A stretch of 64,000 nt of DNA from Niastella caeni (GCF_004834005.1 NZ_STFF01000001.1:929347-993346); one strand, 5' to 3'; shown: positions 37,873 through 47,291, counted from the stretch's first letter. Numbers and translations: made by a program. The notes: generated by a model from the letters alone, not told the origin.

Positions 37873-39018
37873 ATGGAATTAACCATTCTAATGCCATGCC
37901 TTAATGAAGAAGAAACGATCAAAGCGTGTGTATTGAAGGCACAACATGCACTGAAAGCAAATAAAATAGATGGTGAAATTTTGATTGCAGACAATGGCAG
38001 CATTGACTGTTCGCCCACAATAGCAAAAAGCCTGGGAGCACGGGTGATTCATGTAGTTGAAAAAGGTTATGGTAAAGCTTTACGTGCAGGCATTGAACAG
38101 GCAAAAGGCAAATATGTAATTATGGGTGATAGTGATGATAGTTATGACTTTACTGACATTCTTCCTTTTGTTAACAGGCTGCGCGACGGCTACGACCTGG
38201 TTATGGGTAACAGGTTTAAGGGTGGGATTGAAAAGAATGCCATGCCCTTTCTTCACAAGTACCTCGGCAATCCAGTATTATCTTTTATCGGCAGGCTTTT
38301 TTTTAAAACAAGCATTGGTGATTTTCATTGCGGGTTAAGAGGGTTTAATCGCAGCTCAATTTTAGACATAGGATTATGTTCTTCCGGGATGGAGTTTGCT
38401 TCGGAAATGATCGTAAAGTCTTCATTAAATAACTTAAAGATCTCGGAGGTTCCCATAAAACTATATCCCGATGGCAGATCTAAACGTTCCCACTTAAGAA
38501 CATGGCGCGACGGCTGGCGGCATTTACGGTTCCTCTTATTGTTTAGTCCAAAATGGTTATTCTTATATCCCGGTCTTGTGTTTATGATGATTGGCATGCT
38601 TACTACCGCAGTGCTTTTTCAGGGACCTGTAAAAATCGGGGCTGTGCAGTTTGATATTCATACCATGCTTTATTCTGCCATAACAATAGTGATAGGCTTT
38701 CAGTTGGTAACACTTTACTTTTTAGCAAGGATCTTCGCCATAAAATCCGGACTTGATAATAACAATGAATGGCTTAAAAAATTCAACAGATACTTTTCCT
38801 TAGAAAAAGGTTTAGGTACCGGAGTATTTGTTCTATTATCAGGAGTTATTTTATCGGTATATAGTTTCAGTATATGGAACAGGCATTTATTTGGAAATCT
38901 TAACCCTTTGCACGTTTTGCGTTTTGTTATTCCGGCTGTTGCCTGCCTGTTACTGGGAATTCAAATAATCTTCAACAGTTTTTTCACCAGTATACTGCAT
39001 CTCAAAGTAAAACAGTAA
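37873..39018 (+). CDS. Family 2 glycosyltransferase, dolichol-phosphate-sugar synthase type, with membrane tail
   Basis: A 381-residue protein. The GT2 catalytic domain (about 1-230) starts LTILMPCLNEEETIKACV and contains ILIADNGSIDCSP, GKALRAGIEQAKGKYVIMGDSDDSYDF with the acidic metal-binding residues, and DFHCGLRGF. The C-terminal part (about 235-380) has four membrane segments. This build is known for enzymes that load a sugar from a nucleotide donor onto undecaprenyl phosphate. The product would be the donor for GT-C enzymes such as the pair encoded at 32340-34878. It shares a promoter module with the divergent oxidoreductase gene, supporting one pathway. Confidence 0.88.
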   Translation: MELTILMPCLNEEETIKACVLKAQHALKANKIDGEILIADNGSIDCSPTIAKSLGARVIHVVEKGYGKALRAGIEQAKGKYVIMGDSDDSYDFTDILPFVNRLRDGYDLVMGNRFKGGIEKNAMPFLHKYLGNPVLSFIGRLFFKTSIGDFHCGLRGFNRSSILDIGLCSSGMEFASEMIVKSSLNNLKISEVPIKLYPDGRSKRSHLRTWRDGWRHLRFLLLFSPKWLFLYPGLVFMMIGMLTTAVLFQGPVKIGAVQFDIHTMLYSAITIVIGFQLVTLYFLARIFAIKSGLDNNNEWLKKFNRYFSLEKGLGTGVFVLLSGVILSVYSFSIWNRHLFGNLNPLHVLRFVIPAVACLLLGIQIIFNSFFTSILHLKVKQ

Positions 39019-39110
39019 AGTTACACGAGTAAGAAACGGGTTTAAATTTATCACTTCTATTCACCGAAGTCTGATCGGCTTCTACGCTATTCAATAAGGC
39101 TGTATTTTTT

Positions 39111-40949
39111 ATGACAACAAGGTCCGTATCAAATAAAATTTTAAAGTTTGTTCTTTTAACAATTACTGTATGTACCGCATGTACGCAGCCCGGCAAAAAA
39201 AATGATTTTCACAGTTGGTCACCAACACCTCCTATGGGCTGGGACAGTTGGGATTGCTATGGTCCAACCGTTACAGAAGCAGAAGTAAAAGCCAATGCGG
39301 ATTATATGGCCACCCATTTAAAGTCGTTCGGATGGGAATATATCGTGGTAGACATCCGGTGGTATGTTGGGAACGATAAAGCACATGGATATAACGAAAA
39401 AAATCCCGAATATTCAATCGACTGCTACGGCAGATTTCTGCCTGCTGTAAACAGGTTTCCGTCTGCGGCGGATGGCAGGGGATTTCAACCGCTGGCTGAT
39501 TATCTCCATAAAAAAGGGCTGAAGTTTGGTATTCAGATTATGCGTGGTATACCGGTAGAAGCAGTAAAACGAAACCTTCCCATTAAAGGTACACAACTCA
39601 CCGCCAATGACATTTATACACCAGACGATCAATGCCGTTGGCTGCATGATATGTACACCATTGTTCCCGACAAAGCGGGCGCCCAGGAATATTATAATTC
39701 CATTTTTGAATTGTACGCTTCCTGGGGAGTTGATTTAATTAAGGTCGATGATCTAACAGCGCCTGTTTATTTTTCCGGCGAAGTAGAAATGATCAGAAAG
39801 GCCATTGAGAAAACAGGCCGCAAAATTGTGTTAAGCACTTCACCAGGTGAAACCCCGCTTAATTATGCAGCGCATGTGCAGCAACATGCCAATACATGGC
39901 GCACTTTAAACGATTTCTGGGATACATGGCCGAAATTAAAAGAACACTTTGAAATATTTGAGCTATGGAACAAATGGCGTTCATACGGAGCATATCCTGA
40001 TGGCGACATACTGCCACTGGGTCGAATAGGCATCCGTGCTGAAATAGGGGACCCAAGAATGACCAATTTCACCAAAGATGAACAATACACATTGATGACG
40101 CTTTGGAGCATATTTAAATCGCCATTGATGTTTGGAGGTAACCTTCCGGATAATGATCCGTTTACAGATTCGCTAATTACCAACAAGAACGTATTGTATG
40201 TGTTGAATAAAAGCGTCAATAACCGGCCGCTTTTCCGAAATGAAAAGCAGGCTGCCTGGATAGCGGAAGACCCCGCCAATGGTAATAAATTTTTGGCCGT
40301 ATTCAACATTGACGACCTGGATGAAATGATGGAAAGTAAAGCAATATGGAAAAGCAACGTAATCAACAGGCAACGGCAATCCCAAACACTCGATATAAAA
40401 ATCAATGGTGATAAAAAACTGTTTCTGGCCGTTTCAGGGATAGAGAATATTGAAGCTGACCATGGAGACTGGATAAATCCCATATTATATAGGGGAAATG
40501 ATTCCATTTCATTAACTACGCTTACCTGGAAGAAGGCTACTACAGGATGGGGGAAGCCGGGTGTTAACAAATCAACATCAGGCGGCGACTTAATAGTCGA
40601 GGGCAAAAAATACATTTCGGGCCTTGGGGTACACGCCAATTCGATAATTGAATATAACCTTCCTGAAGGAGTAACCCGATTTACAGCCATGACAGGTCTT
40701 GATAAAGGAGCCGCCGATCAGAACATCGGCGCTACCATTAAGTTTATGATCTTTACGCAGAATCCTTCAGGTCCGGTGCCACCCGCTTCAGCAATCATTG
40801 ATATAGATCTGGCGACGTTGGGCTTGCAGCAATGTAACATCCAGGATTTATGGACCGATAAGCAATTAGGGTTGTTTAAGGATACATTTTCTGTTAGCAT
40901 AAGAAAACATGGTGCAGGTTTATACAGACTTACCAGCGTGAAAAAATAA
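39111..40949 (+). CDS. GH27 alpha-galactosidase-like lipoprotein with C-terminal NPCBM-type module
   Basis: A 612-residue exported enzyme with a lipobox-like signal (ITVCTAC). The GH27 barrel starts TPPMGWDSWDCYGPTVTE; the nucleophile is Asp213 in LIKVDDL and the acid/base Asp314 in EIGDPRMTNF. An all-beta domain and then an NPCBM-type carbohydrate-binding module (about 485-610; YISGLGVHANSIIEYNLPEGVTRFTAMTGLDKG) close the chain. It releases terminal alpha-galactose, or a related sugar, from a polysaccharide. It starts 92 bp after the glycosyltransferase gene; no SusCD pair is adjacent, so its regulation is not clear. Confidence 0.92.
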   Translation: MTTRSVSNKILKFVLLTITVCTACTQPGKKNDFHSWSPTPPMGWDSWDCYGPTVTEAEVKANADYMATHLKSFGWEYIVVDIRWYVGNDKAHGYNEKNPEYSIDCYGRFLPAVNRFPSAADGRGFQPLADYLHKKGLKFGIQIMRGIPVEAVKRNLPIKGTQLTANDIYTPDDQCRWLHDMYTIVPDKAGAQEYYNSIFELYASWGVDLIKVDDLTAPVYFSGEVEMIRKAIEKTGRKIVLSTSPGETPLNYAAHVQQHANTWRTLNDFWDTWPKLKEHFEIFELWNKWRSYGAYPDGDILPLGRIGIRAEIGDPRMTNFTKDEQYTLMTLWSIFKSPLMFGGNLPDNDPFTDSLITNKNVLYVLNKSVNNRPLFRNEKQAAWIAEDPANGNKFLAVFNIDDLDEMMESKAIWKSNVINRQRQSQTLDIKINGDKKLFLAVSGIENIEADHGDWINPILYRGNDSISLTTLTWKKATTGWGKPGVNKSTSGGDLIVEGKKYISGLGVHANSIIEYNLPEGVTRFTAMTGLDKGAADQNIGATIKFMIFTQNPSGPVPPASAIIDIDLATLGLQQCNIQDLWTDKQLGLFKDTFSVSIRKHGAGLYRLTSVKK

Positions 40950-41043
40950 CAGATGTTGTTAAAGCATAGTGGTGTTTGAGTATTGTTCAGCCAGAGCAAA
41001 CCACCCAATACAAGATAAAGACCTGCCTCTTATCTTTGTTACC

Positions 41044-43311
41044 ATGTACATAATTGGCACAATCTTCATCCGGCCCGCATCCCTTTCAGCCTTTCGGTTA
41101 GTTACCCTGTATTTAACAATACACTTATACCTTTCGGCAGGTTTTATATATTCCCAAAGCCCCACAACCCGGGCTAATTATGCCTGCGTAGAGAAAAACG
41201 GGAAATTCGGTTTGATTGACACTACCGGGGCTATTATCATTCCTGTTTGCCACGACGGGTTCATCACGGCTTATAACGACAGTACTTTCTCTGTAAATGG
41301 AGACAGTGCAATAGTGATAACTGCCCGGTCGCAGCAGTATGCAGCATTTTCGCTGAAGCTGGATGGAAACTGGTTTCTTCAAACAAATACCAACGTATGG
41401 GTGATTGGCTTTTATGACAAGCTCGTTTATTTCAAAAATGATTTCTGGCAATACAAAGTGGTTACAAAAAAGGAGAATGATCTACAAATCCTGCTACAAA
41501 AAGGGAAGAAGAGCTTTCTATTGCCTGTAACCATTAACAGCGATAGTACTATAAAAGTCACGCACAATGCTACGGCCCTTTTACTAACTAATAAGCGACG
41601 CAGGATGGCTGCAGAAGAAGTGCTACCGCCCTCAAAAGAAATCAAAGACACCGCTTTTATAAAGGGTTATGTTGACCACCGGCAATTAACCAGCTTGAAG
41701 CTTATGGAATTCAGGGTGAGTAATTTAATATTAGGTAATACGACGGTTCAGAATGCCACGGTTGATGAAAACGGACAATTCAATCTTCGCCTGCCACTTC
41801 AATTCCCTTCTTCTTTGGTAATTATTGAGTTTGGTGGAGTGTTTGAGTATGTATTCATGCGCCCGGGCGACACCGCCATCGTTTATATAGATATTTTACC
41901 ATATCAAAATGCAAAGTCAGCAGATGAAATACGCAATATCAATTGCAACATGGCGATAGCCGGAACCAGAGGCGCATTTAACAATGAATACAGGGACTAC
42001 AGATTGTATGTAAAAAGACCGGATGATTATAAGGAGCAAGCTAAAATGATCCGGGAAAGTGATCAAAATACATACAAAGAGTATGAGCTTACCAAAAAGC
42101 AATTCTCTGATTCTTTGGTCGCAGCATACCGCGCACAATTCACCATGAGCAACCTTTTATGGCAAACTATTAAAGAAACAAATAAGTATCATCTTGCCAA
42201 TTCGCTATATCGATACCGGTGGCTGCACAAGCCGGATAAAGAAGTGAGTCTTTCTGCAGGGTATCTTAACCTGGTTTATTCATTTACTGCAGATGATAAT
42301 TATGCCCATTTGGCCGGATTTGAGTTTGATGGTTTTATAAGAGAAGTGATAAACAAGGCTGTCAATGAACACCTCACAAACAGGAAAGAGATAGACAGTT
42401 TTATTACTATCAATTCATCGTTGAAAAAAGGATTGCAATATGTTCAGAAAAATGATAAATCATTGACCGAAGATCTGATAAAGAGCATTGAAAGTTTAAA
42501 AGAGTTTGGGCCAACCTTTGGGGCTTCTACGAGTGGTTTTTCGGTCAGGTTTTCGACAAAGGATTCCGCGGAAGCAATAAAGTTCATGCAACAATACGGC
42601 CATCTCATGAAATTTTTGGATAATAATGATTACTGGTATTATTATTATTCAGGAATGGAGTTGTTGTATGGTCTTTCCCGAATTGACTCCTTGTTCCCAA
42701 AAGGTATTTTTAGAAATTACTTATTAGGTCATTACCTGTATACCTGGTTTATTGAAAACAACCGGCTAAACCCTGATGAAGGTATTTTAAACAGGATAAA
42801 AATGATGTGCAGTGATTCTGGAACTTATGCCATCATTGCCAGGGAGATTTTTCGAACAAAACGACAATTGGAAGAAGAGAAATATGAGGACATGGTTTCA
42901 TCCACTTGGTTACGTGAGAAGGAGACCGTAATCAATAAAATTGCCCGCGAAAACAAAGGCAAGGTAATATATATAGATATTTGGGCAACCTGGTGTGGAC
43001 CCTGCATAGAACAATTTCCTTACAGTAAGGAGTTGCAAAAGCATTTTGAAGGAAAACCAGTTTCTTTTGTTTATTTATGCGCAGACTCTGAAAAAAGTAA
43101 TTGGCAAAGCTCCATAAAAAGGTATGGCCTTTCCGGGCAACATTTTTTTGTGGATTCTGATGAAATTTCCAAGTTGCGGGCAAGATATAATTTCAGCGGT
43201 TATCCCCGATACATGATCATTAATAAAGAAGGAAGACTTGTTTCCAGCAATGCTTTGCGCCCTCAGATCAAGGAAGCACTTATATCAATAATTGAAGATC
43301 TGCTTAAGTAA
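41044..43311 (+). CDS. WG-repeat and TlpA-type thiol-disulfide oxidoreductase
   Basis: The frame opens at 40969, but an ATG at 41044 begins a more credible signal segment (MYIIGTIFIRPASLSAFRLV to YSQS), so I start there; this choice is uncertain. After one or two WG-type repeats (CVEKNGKFGLIDTTGAIIIP) comes a DUF4369-like beta domain (IKGYVDHRQLTSLKLMEFRV), a long helical middle and a C-terminal TlpA/AhpC thioredoxin fold. The active site WCGPC has its cysteines at 651 and 654 from this start, followed by the cis-Pro region FSGYPRYMIINKEG. It would reduce or exchange disulfides in the periplasm. Decayed WG-repeat sequence follows immediately, broken by an insertion sequence. Confidence 0.85.
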   Translation: MYIIGTIFIRPASLSAFRLVTLYLTIHLYLSAGFIYSQSPTTRANYACVEKNGKFGLIDTTGAIIIPVCHDGFITAYNDSTFSVNGDSAIVITARSQQYAAFSLKLDGNWFLQTNTNVWVIGFYDKLVYFKNDFWQYKVVTKKENDLQILLQKGKKSFLLPVTINSDSTIKVTHNATALLLTNKRRRMAAEEVLPPSKEIKDTAFIKGYVDHRQLTSLKLMEFRVSNLILGNTTVQNATVDENGQFNLRLPLQFPSSLVIIEFGGVFEYVFMRPGDTAIVYIDILPYQNAKSADEIRNINCNMAIAGTRGAFNNEYRDYRLYVKRPDDYKEQAKMIRESDQNTYKEYELTKKQFSDSLVAAYRAQFTMSNLLWQTIKETNKYHLANSLYRYRWLHKPDKEVSLSAGYLNLVYSFTADDNYAHLAGFEFDGFIREVINKAVNEHLTNRKEIDSFITINSSLKKGLQYVQKNDKSLTEDLIKSIESLKEFGPTFGASTSGFSVRFSTKDSAEAIKFMQQYGHLMKFLDNNDYWYYYYSGMELLYGLSRIDSLFPKGIFRNYLLGHYLYTWFIENNRLNPDEGILNRIKMMCSDSGTYAIIAREIFRTKRQLEEEKYEDMVSSTWLREKETVINKIARENKGKVIYIDIWATWCGPCIEQFPYSKELQKHFEGKPVSFVYLCADSEKSNWQSSIKRYGLSGQHFFVDSDEISKLRARYNFSGYPRYMIINKEGRLVSSNALRPQIKEALISIIEDLLK

Positions 43312-43652
43312 CCAGCAACGTAAAGGATGGACAATGGATCCTTCAGCCAGTATATGACACCATTGATACAAGAAGTTTCAATACATGGAAGGTAAGAAAG
43401 AACGGAAAGATCACCATGTGCGATACCACAGGAAAAATGTTAGCGCCCCTTCGCTTTAGCGATATAGGTTACCTGGATGGCAATTTCCTCGACGTAAGTC
43501 AGAACGGTAAATGGGGTATCTATAATTCAGGCACCGACAGTGTGGTTATTCCTATTCAATATGACGGCTTTGATCTTTGTGGCGGATGCAGCCATAGCGC
43601 CGATTATGTACTAGCCCATTATTTATTCCGCGCAAAAGTTGTCAATGTGTGA
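43312..43652 (+). pseudogene. WG-repeat gene remnant, left part
   Basis: Directly after the TlpA-type gene a frame without its own start reads KDGQWILQPVYDTIDT, VRKNGKITMCDTTGKMLAP, VSQNGKWGIYNSGTDSVVIP and then stops at 43650. These are typical WG repeats. Similar broken repeats reappear to the right of the insertion sequence. It looks like the remains of a WG-repeat gene, or of a longer form of its neighbour. Confidence 0.65.
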
Positions 43653-43748
43653 GCAAAATTGGTAAACATTACAGGCAAAGTAGTCAACTAAATTTTTATC
43701 ACACCTTGCCTCGTCCTAAAAAAACTATACACTTTAAACTTAAAATGT

Positions 43749-44315
43749 ATGGTAGAAAACGACAAGGAACAACAATTAATTGGGCGTTATAGCGCCACCG
43801 GCTTTTATGACAAACGATTCATATCCCAGGTTTTAGAAGAAATTCACAAGGGAATGCCCCACCAATTGGCATGTAAACAGTATAATGTCAAGCCAAGAAC
43901 TTTAAGCAGATGGATGGAGCTAAATGAATTAGGGCTCACATCCAATGGGCTTAACAAGCCAGCGACTATTCAGTTTAAAAGATCTGTTGTACGTGCTGTT
44001 GAGAGTGGAAGTTTGAGTATTAAAGAAGCCCAACGCACCTATGGCATAGGATGCTCTCAAACGATCAAAAACTGGATTGAACAATTAAAGCAGGAAAATG
44101 ACGATCTTGCCATTGTTTACGACAGCGAAATGAAGAAAAAGAAAGCATCCAGGAATAGTTCTACAGATGACAATCAAGATGTCAAAGCCTTACAACGGGC
44201 TCTAGAAGAAGCGCAGCTAAAAATAGCAGCCCTCAATACCCTCATTGATGTAGCAGAAGACCAGCTTAAAATCAATATCAGAAAAAAGCCTGGCGCCAAA
44301 CAGTCCAACGATTAA
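43749..44315 (+). CDS. IS3-family transposase OrfA
   Basis: A 188-residue protein with an N-terminal helix-turn-helix (SQVLEEIHKGMPHQLACKQYNVKPRTLSRWMEL), a second HTH (VVRAVESGSLSIKEAQRTYGIGCSQTIKNWIEQL) and a C-terminal coiled coil of leucine-zipper type (about 145-180, LQRALEEAQLKIAALNTLIDVAEDQL). It would bind the element ends. Near its end lies the slippery sequence A-AAA-AAG (44282-44288) in the correct phase for a -1 shift into OrfB, giving an OrfAB fusion as the active transposase. Confidence 0.92.
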   Translation: MVENDKEQQLIGRYSATGFYDKRFISQVLEEIHKGMPHQLACKQYNVKPRTLSRWMELNELGLTSNGLNKPATIQFKRSVVRAVESGSLSIKEAQRTYGIGCSQTIKNWIEQLKQENDDLAIVYDSEMKKKKASRNSSTDDNQDVKALQRALEEAQLKIAALNTLIDVAEDQLKINIRKKPGAKQSND

Positions 44316-45256
44316 AACAAGATTTTCCTAAAGCAGGAATAGGAAAGTTATGTCAACTGTTTGGCAAAACCCGTCATGCCTTCTATGACTATGGGTGGCG
44401 TGCCAGCCAACAAGGTCTGCAGGAGGATATTATTCTGTATTATATACATCAACAAAGGAAACTAGTACCTAACTTGGGAACCCGTAAGCTGCATCTCAAT
44501 ATTGCACCGCTATTGCAAGAACATGGAATTCAAATTGGCAGGGATTATCTTTTTGATTTACTACAACGCCACAAGCTACTCATACGGCGCCGTAAAAGAA
44601 AAGTAATCACCACTGATTCCCGTCACTGGATGCGCAAATACAGTAATCTTACTATTGATTTTCGTTGCGAACGATCAGAACAGTTATGGGTGAGTGACAT
44701 TACCTATATCCGCATGGGTAATCAGTGGGGCTATCTAAGCCTTATTACAGACGCTTACTCCCGAAAGATTATGGGTTATTGCCTACGGATGGATCTGTCC
44801 ACACAGGGATGCATCGATGCCTTAGAAATGGCCCTTGCCAACCGGCTTTACGCCAAACGGGCTCTTATCCATCATTCTGACAGGGGTTCACAATATTGTT
44901 CTGCTGATTATGTGCGCATACTAAAGGAAAATGAAATAGCTATCAGCATGACAGAAAATGGTGATCCTTATGAAAACGCCCTGGCTGAACGGGTTAATGG
45001 AATTCTTAAAACAGAGTTTAATCTTTACAGTTCATCCTCTGGTTTTGAACAAACCCGCGAGCTTGTAAAAAGCAGCATAACAGCCTATAACGAGCATAGG
45101 CCTCATAGTAGCTGCGATATGCTAACTCCAGCCCATGCTCATCTGAAACAAGGTGTTTTAACCAAAAGATGGAAGCAATACCCTAAAAAACGAGTTGACA
45201 GCAATCTGCAGTCTGAAAATGTAATGCAGAACTTGCAGCCTGTTGATGACAGGTAG
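44285..45256 (+). CDS. IS3-family transposase OrfB (DDE integrase domain), made by -1 frameshift
   Basis: The frame is open from the slippery site; the first ATG is only at 44474. The early part (KKAWRQTVQRLKQDFPKAGIGKLCQLFGKTRHAFYDY) aligns with the start of IS3-type OrfB proteins, which supports translation by frameshift rather than from the late ATG. The rve domain has the DDE residues in LWVSDITYIR, LIHHSDRGSQYCS and NALAERVNGILKTEF. Nothing is broken. A strong terminator follows. Confidence 0.92.
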   Translation, partial: KAWRQTVQRLKQDFPKAGIGKLCQLFGKTRHAFYDYGWRASQQGLQEDIILYYIHQQRKLVPNLGTRKLHLNIAPLLQEHGIQIGRDYLFDLLQRHKLLIRRRKRKVITTDSRHWMRKYSNLTIDFRCERSEQLWVSDITYIRMGNQWGYLSLITDAYSRKIMGYCLRMDLSTQGCIDALEMALANRLYAKRALIHHSDRGSQYCSADYVRILKENEIAISMTENGDPYENALAERVNGILKTEFNLYSSSSGFEQTRELVKSSITAYNEHRPHSSCDMLTPAHAHLKQGVLTKRWKQYPKKRVDSNLQSENVMQNLQPVDDR

Positions 45257-45264
45257 TAACCAGT

Positions 45265-45313
45265 AAAAAGAGGCGGGGCGGCTCCCTTTTTAAGCCAGGC
45301 CCCGCCTCTTTTT
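45265..45313. terminator. Strong bidirectional terminator inside the insertion sequence
   Basis: A perfect 15-bp inverted repeat, AAAAAGAGGCGGGGC (45265-45279) and GCCCCGCCTCTTTTT (45299-45313), works in both directions. It lies 9 bp after the OrfB stop and would block both read-out and read-in of the element. Confidence 0.88.
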
Positions 45314-45363
45314 GCGGATTAATAAAACCAATCCCTTATTTTTGAAAACTCAACCTGTAAAGT

Positions 45364-45475
45364 AACTTTAGGATTATCACTTGCCTATGTATAGCTTCTT
45401 CAGGACTATCAACTGCTTGTGTATAGTTACTTCAGGATTTTTTCTTCACATGTATAGCTATTTTAGGACGAGACA
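45364..45475. repeat. Iterated subrepeats at the right end of the insertion sequence
   Basis: Between the terminator and the right tip a degenerate unit of about 32-35 bp occurs three times. Each holds TGTATAG followed shortly by TCAGGA or TTAGGA (near 45387, 45418 and 45451). The left end shows only one such motif. They may be extra transposase-binding sites. Confidence 0.55.
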
Positions 45476-45629
45476 CCTCTAATGTATTATGCCGCATTAG
45501 TAACTTACTATGACTCATCAATAGCTAACTTTGGACCAACCTGACTAAACTTTGGAGCATCTTTTCAAACTTTGGGGCAACTTTAATTAAATATGGGAAA
45601 GCCTTTACAACATTTACTAATAAGTTCAT

Positions 45630-45730
45630 AACTATGGAGCATAAGTAATTAATTAATCATGTAAAGTCATTACTTACATGCACAAGTTATATACTTATGC
45701 CGCAATATTACGTACTGATGCTCCATAGTT
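45630..45730. repeat. Short element bounded by 13-bp perfect inverted repeats
   Basis: AACTATGGAGCAT (45630-45642) and ATGCTCCATAGTT (45718-45730) bound a 101-bp AT-rich segment. Inside it CATGTAA and TTACATG also pair. It could be a tiny non-autonomous mobile element or simply a multi-stem structure. No target duplication is clear. Confidence 0.4.
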
Positions 45731-45837
45731 GGTTATTGATGATCTATTTAAAAGAATTGATACAAAATAATCAGGAATCGATGCAAAATAATACGTCATT
45801 GATCATTCTTAATGAACGAGGGTTAATTCAGAGAATG

Positions 45838-46259
45838 GAGACAGCACAAGAATGCTACTCGATCGTGCCGGTAATAGACTGCTTCCGTAATATTACACTA
45901 ATATTATGGAGGTGGAAGGTGATGGCAAAGCACCGGGTTATTCTCTGTTTTTAAAAATGATAAATACGGTTTGTATAATCGCCCGTCGCGGAAGCTCACG
46001 CCCCCGAAATATGATGATAATCCGACCCTCTGGCTTAATGAGTATATTATCATTGAACGCTCAGGCAGGGAAGGCGGAAGATGGGACGTTTATCATACCG
46101 CCTGTTTATGATGACATCCAGTCGAATGATATCAATCCATACGGAAATGTTGCTAATTTGGTTTTTCCCTTGCTATGCTATGACGGGAAGAACTGGAAGT
46201 ATATAACCTTGTCTGGCAATGTCCTTCCTTTTACGGCCAGTAAAATTACACAGCCGTGA
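45838..46259 (+). pseudogene. WG-repeat gene remnant, right part
   Basis: Fragments in different frames together read like WG repeats: LLDRAGNRLLP, then IMEVEGDGKAPGYSLF, then NDKYGLYNRPSRKLTPPKYDD, then DGTFIIPPVYDDIQSNDINP and the end ITQP with a stop. At least two frameshifts are needed (near 45890-45960 and near 46065). With the left remnant it suggests one WG-repeat gene that decayed around the insertion sequence; I cannot tell which event came first. Confidence 0.55.
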
Positions 46260-46266
46260 TGCCTGT

Positions 46267-46860
46267 TCAATTAGCCGAGGATTGGCGTTCCAAATACAGG
46301 TCATTTTCCAACGAACCTGTGGTTTCATTCAATTTACTCTGGATGTACTTTTCATATCTTTTCATAGCAATCAACCTGCCGCGCAAATAGCTGTAAGAAA
46401 TATCAGTAAAATTATTCCGGCTTACGTTGAGTCCGAAAAGTAATGGTTGCTGATTGTTTTGTTCCAGAAAATAGATATCCGTATTGGACAATTCCTGCTC
46501 ATAATACTGGCAGCCTGAATGATATATGAAGAGCAACTCCCTACAATTCTTTAATTCATGTTTCCAGTATGCGATAGAATCATCTGGCTGAAATACAACA
46601 GATTTATAAAGAAGAGTAAAATATTCAATCAGCCCGATAAATTCCGGCTTCAGGTTTTTATAAAAGTATATTTCTTCTTCCCGATCCAAAAAATGGTTAT
46701 TACTGGCCATTTCCTCTATGTTGAGCCAGGTTTTCATAACCAACCCAAACGCCCGCTCAATCCATTTTCCCTCGTCGGTTTCCAGTGTACCTTTCTCAAT
46801 TTGCTGTTCAATTAATTTATAAACCTGGCTGCTTTCTGTTAATAGGGATGAGTATTTCAT
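46267..46860 (-). CDS. RteC-family protein
   Basis: A 197-residue protein. The central part, EEEIYFYKNLKPEFIGLIEYFTLLYKSVVF, followed by YWKHELKNCRELLFIYHSGCQYYEQELSNTDIYFLEQ, fits the RteC family. That family is known from Bacteroides conjugative transposons, where RteC activates excision genes. Many chromosomal homologues stand alone, and no integrase or transfer gene is seen here, so a role in mobility is not shown. No signal peptide; cytoplasmic. It converges with the WG-repeat remnant. Confidence 0.75.
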   Translation of the reverse strand: MKYSSLLTESSQVYKLIEQQIEKGTLETDEGKWIERAFGLVMKTWLNIEEMASNNHFLDREEEIYFYKNLKPEFIGLIEYFTLLYKSVVFQPDDSIAYWKHELKNCRELLFIYHSGCQYYEQELSNTDIYFLEQNNQQPLLFGLNVSRNNFTDISYSYLRGRLIAMKRYEKYIQSKLNETTGSLENDLYLERQSSAN

Positions 46861-47291
46861 ACATTTTTACTTAAGTATTTAAAAAAGAGGGTAAGTAAAT
46901 ACAAACCCTGGCATTAAATCATTCACAAAGGCGGATTTCAATTAAAAAGTATGATATCGGTCAACATCCCGGAAGCAAGTTTTCCTTATTCATACCACAG
47001 GCAATCGTCTGCAAAATACTTTAGCTGAAGGCTTCGGATGTTCTGATCCTGTTCTAAATGATTTCTAATTAATAAAAAGAGCTTATGCTCTTATAAAAGA
47101 TTAATGTTCAATAAATAGTAGAATTAAAGTTTTTACCCGCAGCTTAAAGTATTTAGAAATTGTAATGTGGTCTTTCAAATTTGTTTCAAAATTGTACCCA
47201 ATAAGTTGCTCAAAAAACTGTACATCCCATCTTGACTTCTTAAATTTATAATAGAAGAGGATGATCTGTTTGCTTTCCATATAGTGCCGGT
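46861..47291. other. Divergent intergenic stretch between the RteC-family and regulator genes
   Basis: These 431 bp lie between two divergent genes and should contain both promoters. I see AT-rich sequence without repeats or a credible open frame. Confidence 0.45.

Larger units (their letters stand above)
43707..45475 (+). mobile_element. Complete IS3-family insertion sequence
   Basis: The element is 1769 bp. Its ends are imperfect inverted repeats: TGCCTCGTCCTAAAAAAACT on the left and, read inward, TGTCTCGTCCTAAAATAGCT on the right. Both ends are flanked by the 3-bp direct repeat CCT (43704-43706 and 45476-45478), the target duplication size of IS3 elements. It encodes OrfA and an OrfB with intact catalytic residues linked by a frameshift site, so it may still be active. 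It sits inside degraded WG-repeat sequence. Confidence 0.92.

Noticed and set aside
45697..45954. 85-codon plus-strand frame right of the insertion sequence
   Set aside because: Its second half overlaps WG-repeat peptides readable in other frames, so it is a chance frame over a pseudogene.
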